From JANQPX01 sp039197065 (GTDB taxonomy: Bacteria > Pseudomonadota > Alphaproteobacteria > Geminicoccales > Geminicoccaceae): a DNA stretch of 64,000 nucleotides. This document shows, piece after piece, positions 16,176-25,201 of this stretch. The DNA lies in the NCBI GenBank assembly GCA_039197065.1, contig JBCCUL010000025.1, forward strand, positions 62,001-126,000, written 5' to 3'. The position numbers were made by a program, and so were the translations under genes. The first letter of the stretch is position 1; every line of letters starts with the position of its first letter. The notes beneath the pieces are model-generated. The model was not told the DNA's origin. It was given only the letters and a program-made list of their open reading frames with translations, and did not search any database.

Positions 16176-18913
16176 GCCGTATGACGGCCTCATCGGTTCG
16201 CCTGCGCGACCTCCGCCATGCCTATGGCAGGACAACAGCGGTCGACGAGGTCACCCTCGATATCATGTCTGGCCAGATGGTCGGCGTGATCGGCCCCGAC
16301 GGTGTCGGCAAGTCGACGCTACTCGGTCTAATCGCCGGCGTGCGCCGCATCCAGAGCGGTATGATCGAGGTCTTCGATGGATCGATGGCCAGTGCCGAGC
16401 ATCGTCGTGCGATGTCGCCGCGTATCGCCTATATGCCGCAGGGGCTCGGCAAGAACCTCTACATGACGCTGTCGATCCGCGAGAACCTGGCGTTCTTCGG
16501 CCGCCTCTTCGGCCAGGACCGGGCAGAGCGTACCGCACGCATCGCGGATCTCACCGAGAGCACCGGCCTCGCACCCTTCATCGACCGCCCCGCGGGAAAA
16601 CTCTCCGGCGGCATGAAGCAAAAGCTCGGCCTTTGCTGCGCGCTCATTCACGATCCTGACCTCCTGATCCTGGACGAGCCCACCACCGGCGTCGATCCGC
16701 TCTCGCGCCGACAGTTCTGGGCGCTGATCGATCGCATTCGTCGATCACGGCCCGGCATGACCGTCATCGTCGCCACGGCCTATATGGACGAGGCCGAGGG
16801 CTTCGACTGGCTGATCGCGATGAACCAGGGCAAGGTCCTAGCCACGGGCAGTCCGAAGGACCTGCACCGAGAGACCGATACGGCCAGCCTTGAAGAGGCG
16901 TTCATCGCCCTTCTGCCGGAAGACCAGCGCCGGCACCATCGAAAGATCACGATTCCCGAACGCTTGGGTCGGGACGGCGAAGCGGCGATCGAGGCGGACG
17001 GGCTGACCCGGCGCTTCAGTGATTTCACCGCGGTCGACCAGGTCAGCTTTCGCATCGAGCGTGGCGAGATCTTCGGCTTTCTCGGTTCGAATGGCTGCGG
17101 CAAGACCACCACCATGAAAATGCTGACCGGCCTCCTGCCGGCTTCCGAAGGCCGGGCCTCTCTGTTCGGCCGTCCGGTGGATGCCCATGATCTGGAGACG
17201 CGAAGGCGCGTCGGTTACATGTCGCAGAGTTTTTCCCTGTACGGCGAACTGACCGTCCGCCAGAACCTCGAGCTTCATGGCCGCCTGTTTCATCTGACGT
17301 CAACCCGCATCGACGAGCGCATGGCCGACCTCGTTCCCGCTTTCGGCCTGGAGCGCTATCAGGACGAACTCGCCGCCGATCTGCCAATGGGTGTGCGCCA
17401 GCGCCTGTCGCTCGCGGTCGCAATCATGCACGAGCCCGAGATGCTGATCCTGGATGAGCCGACCTCCGGCGTCGATCCGATCGCGCGCGATCGCTTCTGG
17501 GAACTCTTGATTGATCTTTCACGCAACAAAGGCGTGACCATTTTCATCTCCACCCATTTCATGAACGAGGCAGAGCGCTGCGATCGCATCTCGCTGATGC
17601 ACGCCGGCAGGGTGCTGGCGAGCGATGCGCCGGCGGTGCTTGCTGATGCCTATGGGCATGGCGACCTCGAAGAGGCCTTCGTCTCTTACCTAGAAGAAGC
17701 AAGCCGAGAGAACGCAATCGAGGTCAAATCTTCCGCCGCAGCTGAAACTGCCGCCGACCCAACGTCCAGCCCGGTGGCGCCGGCCACCTTCAGCCTGAGG
17801 CGTCTTGCGGCCTACAGCCTGCGTGAGGGGCTGGAGCTGATCCGCGATCCGATCCGGCTCACCTTTGCCCTGCTTGGGACGGCGATCCTCATGCTGGTGT
17901 TCGGCTACGGCATCACCTTCGATGTCGAGGATCTGCCCTACGCCGCGCTCGATCGCGACCAGAGCCAGGAGAGCCAGCGCTATCTCGAAGGACTAACAGG
18001 CTCGCGCTACTTCATCGAACGCCCGCCGATTCTGACCCATGACGAGATGGACCGGCGTCTCGCGAGCGGCGACATCACCGTGGCGATCGAAATCCCGCCG
18101 GGCTTCGGCAAGGCGCTCTTGCGGGATGAGCAGCCGGAGGTATTCGCGCGCATCGACGGGGCCATGCCGTTTCGCGCCGAGACCGTCGAGGGCTACATCA
18201 AAGGCCTGCATCATGGCTATCTCGCCGATCTCTCGCGCCGCGACCATGGCGAAACGCCCGACCTCTCCGCGGCAATCATCGAGTCGCGCTATCGCTACAA
18301 TCAGGCGTTCGCCAGCATTTATGCGATGGTCCCTTCGATCATCCCGTTGCTCCTGGTGCTGATCCCGGCTGTTCTGATGGCGGTCGGCGTGGTCAGAGAA
18401 AAGGAGCTGGGCTCGATCACCAATCTCTATGTCACACCGGTCACGCGCCTGGAATTCCTGCTTGGCAAGCAGACGCCCTATGTGCTCGTCGGCTTCATCA
18501 ACTTTTTGATCCTCGCCGCCATGGCCGTCTTCCTGTTCGGCGTGCCGATCGAGGGCAGTGCTCTGGTGCTCCTTCTCGGCGCGTTTTTGTTCGTGATCGC
18601 CACCACCGGCGTCGGCCTGGTGATCTCCGCCTTCACCAAGACCCAGACGGCCGCCCTCTTCGGTACGGCGATCGCGACGCTCCTCCCGTCCATCCAGTTC
18701 TCCGGAATGATGCAGCCGGTCTCGTCGCTTGAAGGCGGCGCCTATGTCATCGGCCATTCCTTTCCCATGATGTATTTCCTGAACATCAGCGTCGGAAGCT
18801 TCACCAAGGCGCTGGGTTTTGCCGAGTTGCAGGGCGACGCGCTGGCGTTGCTCGTGTTCTTTCCGGTGCTCACCTTGTTAAGCATGGCCTTGCTAAGGCC
18901 CCAGGAGCACTGA
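16172..18913 (+). CDS. RbbA/YhiH-like ABC exporter: two ATPase domains fused to an ABC-2 permease
   Basis: This is a 913-residue fusion. The first ATPase (about 1-240) has Walker A GPDGVGKST, signature LSGGMKQK and Walker B LLILDEP. The second (about 270-510) has GSNGCGKTT, the degenerate signature LPMGVRQR, and MLILDEP. Residues 540-913 are an ABC-2 permease with a large periplasmic loop and six helices near the end. The layout is that of E. coli RbbA/YhiH. It overlaps the adaptor stop by 4 bp and is followed 2 bp later by a partner permease, so all three should form one exporter. The cargo is unknown. Confidence 0.9.
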   Translation: MSRMTASSVRLRDLRHAYGRTTAVDEVTLDIMSGQMVGVIGPDGVGKSTLLGLIAGVRRIQSGMIEVFDGSMASAEHRRAMSPRIAYMPQGLGKNLYMTLSIRENLAFFGRLFGQDRAERTARIADLTESTGLAPFIDRPAGKLSGGMKQKLGLCCALIHDPDLLILDEPTTGVDPLSRRQFWALIDRIRRSRPGMTVIVATAYMDEAEGFDWLIAMNQGKVLATGSPKDLHRETDTASLEEAFIALLPEDQRRHHRKITIPERLGRDGEAAIEADGLTRRFSDFTAVDQVSFRIERGEIFGFLGSNGCGKTTTMKMLTGLLPASEGRASLFGRPVDAHDLETRRRVGYMSQSFSLYGELTVRQNLELHGRLFHLTSTRIDERMADLVPAFGLERYQDELAADLPMGVRQRLSLAVAIMHEPEMLILDEPTSGVDPIARDRFWELLIDLSRNKGVTIFISTHFMNEAERCDRISLMHAGRVLASDAPAVLADAYGHGDLEEAFVSYLEEASRENAIEVKSSAAAETAADPTSSPVAPATFSLRRLAAYSLREGLELIRDPIRLTFALLGTAILMLVFGYGITFDVEDLPYAALDRDQSQESQRYLEGLTGSRYFIERPPILTHDEMDRRLASGDITVAIEIPPGFGKALLRDEQPEVFARIDGAMPFRAETVEGYIKGLHHGYLADLSRRDHGETPDLSAAIIESRYRYNQAFASIYAMVPSIIPLLLVLIPAVLMAVGVVREKELGSITNLYVTPVTRLEFLLGKQTPYVLVGFINFLILAAMAVFLFGVPIEGSALVLLLGAFLFVIATTGVGLVISAFTKTQTAALFGTAIATLLPSIQFSGMMQPVSSLEGGAYVIGHSFPMMYFLNISVGSFTKALGFAELQGDALALLVFFPVLTLLSMALLRPQEH

Positions 18914-18915
18914 GG

Positions 18916-20037
18916 GTGCGGCGGCTCAGCAATATCTTTCGTCTCGGCGTGAAGGAGCTCTACAGCTTTCGCCATGACACCGTCATGCTGTTCTTGGTGA
19001 TCTACTCATTCTCCTTCGGCATCTACAGTGCCGCGACCGGCGTCACCCACGACCTGCACAACGCCGCCATCGCCATCGTCGACGAAGACCGCTCGCAGCT
19101 TTCCGCGCGACTCCAAGACGCCTTTCTGCCGCCGTATTTCCGACGCCCGGAACAGATCGCATTCCATGAGATCGACCCGGCGATGGACGGAGGCCGCTAT
19201 TCCTTCGTGGTGGTCATCCCACCCCGCTTCGAGGCCGACCTTCTCGAAGGCCGCCAGCCGACACTGCAAGTCGACATCGACGCCACCGCGATGTCGCAGG
19301 CCGGCATCGGCGACGGCTATATCAGCCGCATTCTCACCGAGGAGATCGCCGCCTTCACCGCGGATGGCGACGCCCCTTTGCCGGTGGAGCTGCAAACCCG
19401 CTTCGCCTTCAACCCCAACCTCAACGGGTCCTGGTTCGTCGGCGTCACGGAGATCATCAGCAATGTCACCGTGCTCGCCATCATCCTCGCTGGTGCGGCG
19501 CTCATCCGCGAGCGCGAGCACGGCACCATCGAACATCTGCTGGTCATGCCGATCTCGGCGTTCGAGATCATGATGGCCAAGGTCTGGGCAAACGGTTTCA
19601 TCATCCTGATCGCCGTCACGCTCGCCCTGACCCTGGTGGTGCGCACCCTGCTCGCCGTGCCGACCGCGGGCTCGATCCCGCTGTTTCTGACCGGCACCCT
19701 TCTCTATCTCTTCTTCGCCACTGGCCTCGGCATCTTTCTCGGCACTATCGCGCGCACCATGCCGCAGTTCGGCCTCCTTTTCATGCTGGTGGTCTTGCCG
19801 ATGAACCTGCTCTCCGGCGGCGAAACGCCGCTCGAAGCCCAGCCGGATGCCCTCCAAGCCTTCATGCAGCTTGTCCCCTCGACCCATTTCGTCAGCTTCG
19901 CCCAGGCCATCCTTTTCCGCGGTGCCGACCTTGCCATCGTCTGGCCCCACTTCGCCGCCGTCACCGGAATCGGAATCCTCTTCTTTGCGCTGACCGCCAT
20001 TCGCTTTCGGAAGAGCATCGTGGCGATGGGCTCCTGA
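18916..20037 (+). CDS. ABC-2 type permease (YhhJ-like)
   Basis: This 373-residue membrane protein starts at GTG. There is one helix near the N-terminus (HDTVMLFLVIYSFSFGIYSAA), a periplasmic domain of about 150 residues (IAIVDEDRSQLSARL), then five or six helices from about residue 180 including IREREHGTIEHLLVMPIS, the conserved ABC-2 coupling motif. It pairs with the fused ATPase/permease upstream as the second half of the channel. The operon order of adaptor, ATPase fusion and permease matches the yhiI-rbbA-yhhJ set. Confidence 0.9.
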   Translation: MRRLSNIFRLGVKELYSFRHDTVMLFLVIYSFSFGIYSAATGVTHDLHNAAIAIVDEDRSQLSARLQDAFLPPYFRRPEQIAFHEIDPAMDGGRYSFVVVIPPRFEADLLEGRQPTLQVDIDATAMSQAGIGDGYISRILTEEIAAFTADGDAPLPVELQTRFAFNPNLNGSWFVGVTEIISNVTVLAIILAGAALIREREHGTIEHLLVMPISAFEIMMAKVWANGFIILIAVTLALTLVVRTLLAVPTAGSIPLFLTGTLLYLFFATGLGIFLGTIARTMPQFGLLFMLVVLPMNLLSGGETPLEAQPDALQAFMQLVPSTHFVSFAQAILFRGADLAIVWPHFAAVTGIGILFFALTAIRFRKSIVAMGS

Positions 20038-20046
20038 GCGTCGATC

Positions 20047-22782
20047 ATGGCGTATAAGACTATCGATGATGCTTCAGAAAGCGACACATCGATGACGGGA
20101 ACCTCGAACGAGAACCGCGCGTGGTATGCTGCTGCCGTCAACGAGGTGATGGACGCACAGGACAGCAGCCCGAACGGTTTGACCGAGACGGCGGCTGGTG
20201 AGCGTCTGTCGACCTTCGGCCCCAATCGCCTGCCGGCGCCCAAGAGGCGGGGGCCGCTGTTGCGATTTCTGGCTCAGTTCCATGATGCCCTGATCTACCT
20301 GCTGCTCGCCGCCGCCGTGATCACGGCCGTTCTTGGGCACGGGATCGATTCTGGCGTCATCCTCGCTGTTGTTCTGGTCAATACCGTCATCGGTTTCATC
20401 CAGGAAGGCAAGGCGGAAAAAGCGCTGGTTGCGATCCGCGACATGCTTGCCCCCAAGGCGAGCGTGGTCCGGGACGGACAAAGGAAGGCGATCTCGGGCG
20501 AGGAGGTGGTGCCGGGCGACATCGTGCTGCTGGAAGCGGGCGACCGGGTGCCCGCCGATCTCCGGCTGATTGACGCCAATGGCCTCAAGATCGACGAGGC
20601 GGTGCTGACCGGGGAGTCCATGACCGTGGACAAGGCGACCGCCCCGGTCGAGGGCCAGGCCGCGCTCGGCAATCGCAGCTCGATGGCGTTCAGCGGCACG
20701 CTGGTGACCTACGGCCAGGGAAGAGGCGTCGTGGTCGCGACGGGCGTTCGAACCGAGATCGGTCGGATCAGCGGCATGCTGACCAGCGTTACGAAGCTCG
20801 AGACGCCGCTTTTGCGGCAGATGCGTACGTTCGCCAAGTGGATGGCCGCGGCCATCATCGGTCTTGCCGCTCTGGTGTTGGCGTTCGGGCTGGTGGTGCG
20901 CGGCTACAGCTTTTCCGAGATCTTCATGGCGGTGGTCGGCCTGTCGGTCGCCGCCATTCCCGAGGGCCTGCCGGCGATCCTCACCATCACTCTTGCGATC
21001 GGCGCCCAGAGTATGGCGCGACGGAATGCGCTCATCCGACGTCTGCCCGCGATTGAAACCCTGGGATCGGTGTCGGTGATCTGCACCGACAAGACCGGCA
21101 CGCTGACGCGCAACGAGATGACGGTCGCCTCCATCCAGATGGCCGAACGCGGCTATGCGGTAAGTGGGGTCGGTTACAGACCCGAAGGGAAGTTTTGGAC
21201 GGATCGGGAGGACGTCGATGCCGCCAACGACACGTTGCTCGCTGAGATCACCCGTGCCGGACTGCTCTGCGGTGACGCCGGCCTTCGGCAAATTGACGGC
21301 CGATGGCGGATCGACGGCGACCCGATGGAGGCGGCACTCCTGGTCGTCGCCGCCAAAGCCGGTCTTGATTCGGCGGCGGAGCGCGAAGCCTGGCCGAGGC
21401 TTGATACGATCCCCTTCGATTCCCGCCACCAGTTCATGGCCAGTCTTCATCGGGATCCGGGTGGACATGCCAGCATCGTCGTCAAAGGAGCGCCCGAACG
21501 CATCGTCACGATGTGCCGCCATGAGCGCGGTGCCGATGGTGACCAAGCGCTCACCCCCGAAAAGTGGCTGGCCGACATCGACGTCATTGCATCGCGCGGC
21601 CAGCGCGTTCTCGCGATTGCGACCAAGACCATCGATGCATCGACGACCGAGATCGGTTTCGGCGATGTCGAGAACGGATTGACGCTGCTCGGCCTAGTTG
21701 GCCTGATCGATCCTCCGCGGGAGGAAGCGGTTGCTGCCGTGAAAGCCTGCCGGGAAGCGGGTATTCAGGTGAAGATGATCACCGGCGATCACGGGACCAC
21801 GGCCGCCGCCATTGCCCGCGAGCTAGGTCTGGAAAATCCGTCGAGCGTCCTGACGGGTGTCGAGCTCGATCAGCTCGACGACGAGGCTCTTCGCAGCCGC
21901 GTCAAGGACACCTCCGTGTTCGCACGCACCAGTCCTGCGCATAAGCTGCGGCTGGTCGAAGTGCTCCAGGCGGAGGGCTTGGTCGTCGCGATGACCGGTG
22001 ACGGCGTCAACGATGCGCCCGCCCTGAAGCGTGCGGATGTTGGAATCTCCATGGGGCAAAAGGGGAGCGAGGCGGCGAAGGAAGCGTCCGAGATTGTCCT
22101 GGTCGACGACAATTTTGCGACCATCGCCGACGCCGTGCGCGCTGGCCGCACCGTCTACGACAACATCAAGAAAGCCATCCTCTTCATCATGCCGACCAGC
22201 GGCGGAGAGGCGCTCGTGCTGATCGGCGCGATCCTCTTCGGCACCACCCTGCCGATCACGACCGTGCAGGTACTTTGGGTCAACATGGTCACCGCGGTGA
22301 CCCTCGGTCTGGCGCTCGCCTTCGAGCCGAACGAGCCCGATGTGATGAAACGTCCGCCAAGATCCACTGGCGAGCCCATTCTCTCCCGGTTCCTGATCTG
22401 GCGGACCGTCTTCGTCTCGATCCTGTTCATGATCGCCATCTTCGCGCAATTCGCGCTGGCGAAAGCGGAAGGCGCCAGCACGGCGGAAGCGCGCACGATC
22501 GTTGTCAACACGCTGGTCGTGCTGGAGATTTTTTATCTGTTCAACGTCCGCTATCTCGGAACGTCGTCGATCACCTTGGAAGGCGTGCTCGGCACACCGG
22601 CGGTGCTGGCGGCGGTCGGCGTCGTGGTATTGCTGCAGTTTCTTTTCACCTATGCGCCGTTCATGGCCGTGCTTTTCGATGCAGAACCGCTCAACATGGC
22701 TCAGGGTTTGCAGATCATCGCTGTCGGCGTCGCCCTGCTATTGATCATCGAAATCGAGAAGCGGCTTTTTGGTCGGCGCTGA
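20047..22782 (+). CDS. Type II cation-transporting P-type ATPase (Ca2+ pump-like)
   Basis: This 911-residue ion pump has a cation_ATPase_N region, then the actuator TGES motif (LTGESMTVDK). The PEGLP motif in helix 4 (AIPEGLPAIL) is typical of Ca2+/Mn2+ type IIA-B pumps. The phosphorylation site is DKTGTLT with Asp348, followed by KGAPE in the nucleotide domain, TGDGVND at the hinge, and a C-terminal six-helix block with ILWVNMVTAVTLGLALAFEP-like sequence. The ion is inferred from the family, not proven. It begins 9 bp after the exporter permease. A possible link with the exporter is only positional. Confidence 0.92.
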   Translation: MAYKTIDDASESDTSMTGTSNENRAWYAAAVNEVMDAQDSSPNGLTETAAGERLSTFGPNRLPAPKRRGPLLRFLAQFHDALIYLLLAAAVITAVLGHGIDSGVILAVVLVNTVIGFIQEGKAEKALVAIRDMLAPKASVVRDGQRKAISGEEVVPGDIVLLEAGDRVPADLRLIDANGLKIDEAVLTGESMTVDKATAPVEGQAALGNRSSMAFSGTLVTYGQGRGVVVATGVRTEIGRISGMLTSVTKLETPLLRQMRTFAKWMAAAIIGLAALVLAFGLVVRGYSFSEIFMAVVGLSVAAIPEGLPAILTITLAIGAQSMARRNALIRRLPAIETLGSVSVICTDKTGTLTRNEMTVASIQMAERGYAVSGVGYRPEGKFWTDREDVDAANDTLLAEITRAGLLCGDAGLRQIDGRWRIDGDPMEAALLVVAAKAGLDSAAEREAWPRLDTIPFDSRHQFMASLHRDPGGHASIVVKGAPERIVTMCRHERGADGDQALTPEKWLADIDVIASRGQRVLAIATKTIDASTTEIGFGDVENGLTLLGLVGLIDPPREEAVAAVKACREAGIQVKMITGDHGTTAAAIARELGLENPSSVLTGVELDQLDDEALRSRVKDTSVFARTSPAHKLRLVEVLQAEGLVVAMTGDGVNDAPALKRADVGISMGQKGSEAAKEASEIVLVDDNFATIADAVRAGRTVYDNIKKAILFIMPTSGGEALVLIGAILFGTTLPITTVQVLWVNMVTAVTLGLALAFEPNEPDVMKRPPRSTGEPILSRFLIWRTVFVSILFMIAIFAQFALAKAEGASTAEARTIVVNTLVVLEIFYLFNVRYLGTSSITLEGVLGTPAVLAAVGVVVLLQFLFTYAPFMAVLFDAEPLNMAQGLQIIAVGVALLLIIEIEKRLFGRR

Positions 22783-22847
22783 TCGCAAGCGGATGATTGA
22801 ATTCGGCGCAAAGAGACACGTCATTCGACCGCTCGAGGGAGGCTTCC

Positions 22848-23507
22848 ATGTCCGATTGGGTCAACCGTTTTCCAGGCCTTGCAGGTCTTGATGAGCCCAT
22901 CCGGAACAGTCTCATCGAGTACAGCCAAATCGCGACCTTGCCCGAGGGAACGGTGATCTTCGGGCCAGGCAAGGCGCCTGAAAGTCTTCTCCTGCTGCTC
23001 GAGGGGACGGTACGCGTGCAGCAAGTGGGTGAGAACGGACGGGAGATCGTTCTCTATCGGGTTCAGGCTGGCGAAAGCTGCGTGCTGACGACAGCCTGTC
23101 TGCTGGCCTATGAGGATTACAGCGCCGAGGGGCTGGCCGAAACCGACATCAAGGCGGCTGCGATCCCTAGATCGGTGTTCGACGACCTGATCGCCCGCTC
23201 CGCTGTCTTCAGACGCTTCGTGTTCACCGCGTATGCCCGGCGTATCACCGATCTTTTCGAGGTGATCGAGGAGGTCGCTTTCAAGCGTGTTGATCTTCGG
23301 CTTGCGCAAAAACTCCTGGAGCTCGGCGGTGCGTCCGGTCGCATCCATCTCACCCATCACCAGCTTGCCACCGAGCTCGGCACTGCCCGTGAGGTGGTGT
23401 CGCGTCAGCTTCATGAATTCCAGCGCCGCGGCTGGGTGCACGGCGCGCGCGGCGAGGTGGCCCTTACCGACATTCCAGCCCTTCGTGACTTTGCCGAAGT
23501 CGCCTAA
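22848..23507 (+). CDS. Crp/Fnr-family regulator without an iron-sulfur cluster
   Basis: This is a 219-residue protein. The effector barrel spans about residues 20-130, with a Cys pair in CVLTTACLL, and the helix-turn-helix (HHQLATELGTAREVVSRQLHEFQRRGWV) carries E-x2-SR recognition residues. It lacks the N-terminal Cys cluster of FNR. The ATG at 22848 follows GAGGGAGG. It stands directly before a DUF2892 gene and two YeeE/YedE-type genes, a set usually tied to sulfide or thiosulfate handling, so a sulfur-responsive role through the two Cys is a reasonable guess. Confidence 0.85.
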   Translation: MSDWVNRFPGLAGLDEPIRNSLIEYSQIATLPEGTVIFGPGKAPESLLLLLEGTVRVQQVGENGREIVLYRVQAGESCVLTTACLLAYEDYSAEGLAETDIKAAAIPRSVFDDLIARSAVFRRFVFTAYARRITDLFEVIEEVAFKRVDLRLAQKLLELGGASGRIHLTHHQLATELGTAREVVSRQLHEFQRRGWVHGARGEVALTDIPALRDFAEVA

Positions 23508-23607
23508 CGTTGCGACCTCAAAAGCGCGCTCGGTGACTTGGTCACCGACATCCCGATCCCGATCGGTAAGAGTGCGGTCATCGCAACGCTTTCCGGGAGG
23601 AATGGCC

Positions 23608-23808
23608 ATGACCGTCAATGTCGGATCTGCTGACCGCTTGATCAGGATCGTCTTGGGACTGATCCTCATCCTTTTGCCCTTCGTCACGAATGCCGGCCCG
23701 ATCGTCGCATTTGGCGCGCCGATCGTGGGAGTCGTTCTGATCGTCACCGCCCTCTTCCGTTTCTGCCCGGCTTACCGTCTGTTCGGCATCCGTACCTGCA
23801 AGTTGTGA
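23608..23808 (+). CDS. DUF2892 (YgaP-like) inner-membrane protein
   Basis: This 66-residue protein starts MTVNVGSADRLIRIVLG, the fixed opening of the DUF2892 family. It has two hydrophobic helices (LILILLPFVT and VGVVLIVTALF) and ends with FCPAYRLFGIRTC, whose two Cys are family-typical. Related domains anchor rhodanese in YgaP and accompany sulfur transfer systems. GGGAGG precedes the ATG. It lies between the regulator and the YeeE-type transporter genes and probably belongs to the same transcript. Confidence 0.85.
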   Translation: MTVNVGSADRLIRIVLGLILILLPFVTNAGPIVAFGAPIVGVVLIVTALFRFCPAYRLFGIRTCKL

Positions 23809-23848
23809 TCGCTGAGCGCATAGGGCCGATACCGGGAAAGGCTTGATC

Positions 23849-24280
23849 ATGGAAACCGCCTTCACCCCATTGGCCTCGCTTGCCGGCGGCGCGTTGATCG
23901 GCTTGGCCGCCGTGCTGCTCATGCTGATCCATGGCCGGATTGCTGGCGCCACCGGCATTCTCACAGGGGTTCTCCTGCCGACGAGCCGTGACGACTGGGC
24001 GTGGCGAGCGGCGATGCTGCTGGGCATGGTGAGCGCGCCGGGTTTTTTACTGTTGCTTACGGGAACGATGCCGGCCATCGAGGTCCCTGTCTCGACTATC
24101 GCACTCCTGATCGGCGGCTTCATCGTCGGCATCGGCGTGACGCTTGGAAGCGGGTGCACGTCGGGCCATGGTGTGTGCGGCATGGCACGCCTCTCGCCGC
24201 GCTCGATCGTGGCGACGGCCGCCTTCATGCTGGTCACCTTCGCAACGGTCTACGTCGTCCGCCACGTGATCGGAGGTTAA
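23849..24280 (+). CDS. YeeE/YedE-family sulfur-compound transporter, first half
   Basis: This 143-residue protein has four hydrophobic segments. The motif GVTLGSGCTSGHGVCGMARLS holds the Cys residues that, in YeeE/PmpA-type proteins, pass thiosulfate or sulfane sulfur across the membrane. The ATG at 23849 is preferred to a TTG two codons upstream. The next gene, two bases later, encodes the companion half, and together they equal one full YeeE. The pair follows a Crp/Fnr regulator and DUF2892 and precedes remnants of sulfur genes. Confidence 0.88.
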   Translation: METAFTPLASLAGGALIGLAAVLLMLIHGRIAGATGILTGVLLPTSRDDWAWRAAMLLGMVSAPGFLLLLTGTMPAIEVPVSTIALLIGGFIVGIGVTLGSGCTSGHGVCGMARLSPRSIVATAAFMLVTFATVYVVRHVIGG

Positions 24281-24282
24281 GG

Positions 24283-24732
24283 ATGCGTCTGATCTCGGCT
24301 TATCTGATCGGCCTGGTGTTCGGGGCGGGCATCGCGCTGTCCGGCATGATCAACCCGGCCAAGGTCCTGAATTTCTTCGACGTCGCGGGCAGCTGGGACC
24401 CTAGCCTCATATTCGTGATGGGCGGTGCACTTCTGGTGACCTTCGTCGGCTATCGCCTGGTTCCGGGCCGTGAACAGCCATTGCTAGCGAGGCGTTTTCA
24501 AGTGCCGACCAACAGCGCCATCGACGCGCGTCTCGTCGGCGGTTCGGCCCTGTTCGGCCTAGGCTGGGGCATCGCCGGCTTCTGCCCGGGCGGCGCACTG
24601 CCGGCGCTCGGGACAGGGCGGAGCGAGGTGATGATGTTCGTGGTTGCGCTCATCGCCGGCATGCTGCTGACCCGCCTCGCGATGAAGATGAGCCAACGAA
24701 CGACGAATACGCCGTCGTCACAACACGCATGA
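24283..24732 (+). CDS. YeeE/YedE-family (DUF6691-like) companion transporter half
   Basis: This 149-residue membrane protein opens MRLISAYLIGLVFGAGIALSGMINPAKVLNFFD and carries GWGIAGFCPGGALPALG at about residues 95-111, the Cys-containing motif of this half. Four helices are visible. The start is two bases after the previous stop (GGAGGTTAAGGATG), which indicates tight coupling. In intact clusters the next genes are a persulfide dioxygenase-like hydrolase and a SulP transporter. Here both follow only as broken pieces. Confidence 0.88.
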   Translation: MRLISAYLIGLVFGAGIALSGMINPAKVLNFFDVAGSWDPSLIFVMGGALLVTFVGYRLVPGREQPLLARRFQVPTNSAIDARLVGGSALFGLGWGIAGFCPGGALPALGTGRSEVMMFVVALIAGMLLTRLAMKMSQRTTNTPSSQHA

Positions 24733-24752
24733 GTGAAGAGGGAGAGAAAAAC

Positions 24753-24899
24753 ATGGCCGACTATCCGATCGATCTTTCCGCAAAGCCGGAGGTGAAAGCG
24801 TTCTTCGGGGAGGACAGCAACACCTTCAGCTATGTGGTGAAGGGCCCAGATACGAGCTCCTGCGCGGTCGGGAATGGATGGCCAAGCCCGAAAAGGTAA
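24753..24899 (+). pseudogene. N-terminal remnant of a persulfide dioxygenase-like metallo-hydrolase
   Basis: There are 48 codons with a good ribosome-binding site. They read VKAFFGEDSNTFSYVVKGPDTSSCAVG, the start of the ETHE1/Blh-type MBL-fold family (usual sequence FFDEATNTFSYVV..ACAVVD). The frame then runs into unrelated GNGWPSPKR and stops. The metal-binding HxHxDH part and the remaining roughly 200 residues are missing. Confidence 0.75.
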
Positions 24900-24929
24900 C
24901 GGTCTCGAGCGGTGCGAACGCTTGAGGTG

Positions 24930-25128
24930 ATGAGGTCGCTTGTCCACTATATGCCGATCCTGGATTGAGAACGGCGCTATGATTGGAACGCGCTGACCAG
25001 CGATCTGGTGGCGGCGGTGACCGTCAACATAATGCTCATCCCGCAATCACTGGCTTATGCGCTTCTTGCGGGTCTGCTGACGGACTAAGTGCTTGCCGCG
25101 ATCACCCTCGCCTTTCTAACCATTGGAG
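24930..25128 (+). pseudogene. Remnant of a SulP-family anion transporter
   Basis: The frame reads MRSLVHYMPILD, stops (TGA where SulP proteins have Trp), continues YDWNALTSDLVAAVTV and IMLIPQSLAYALLAGL, which is the classic SulP first helix, and stops again at 25086. A few more SulP-like residues (LAAITLAFLTIGG) follow in frame. Two stops and the loss of about 500 residues make it dead. It completes the picture of a decayed sulfur operon. Confidence 0.75.
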
Positions 25129-25201
25129 GCGGTGACCTTTTCCCCTCAAAACCACACCAGCTGCTATGAGATTGGCTGGCTCATCATTAGTGGTCACACC
25201 G

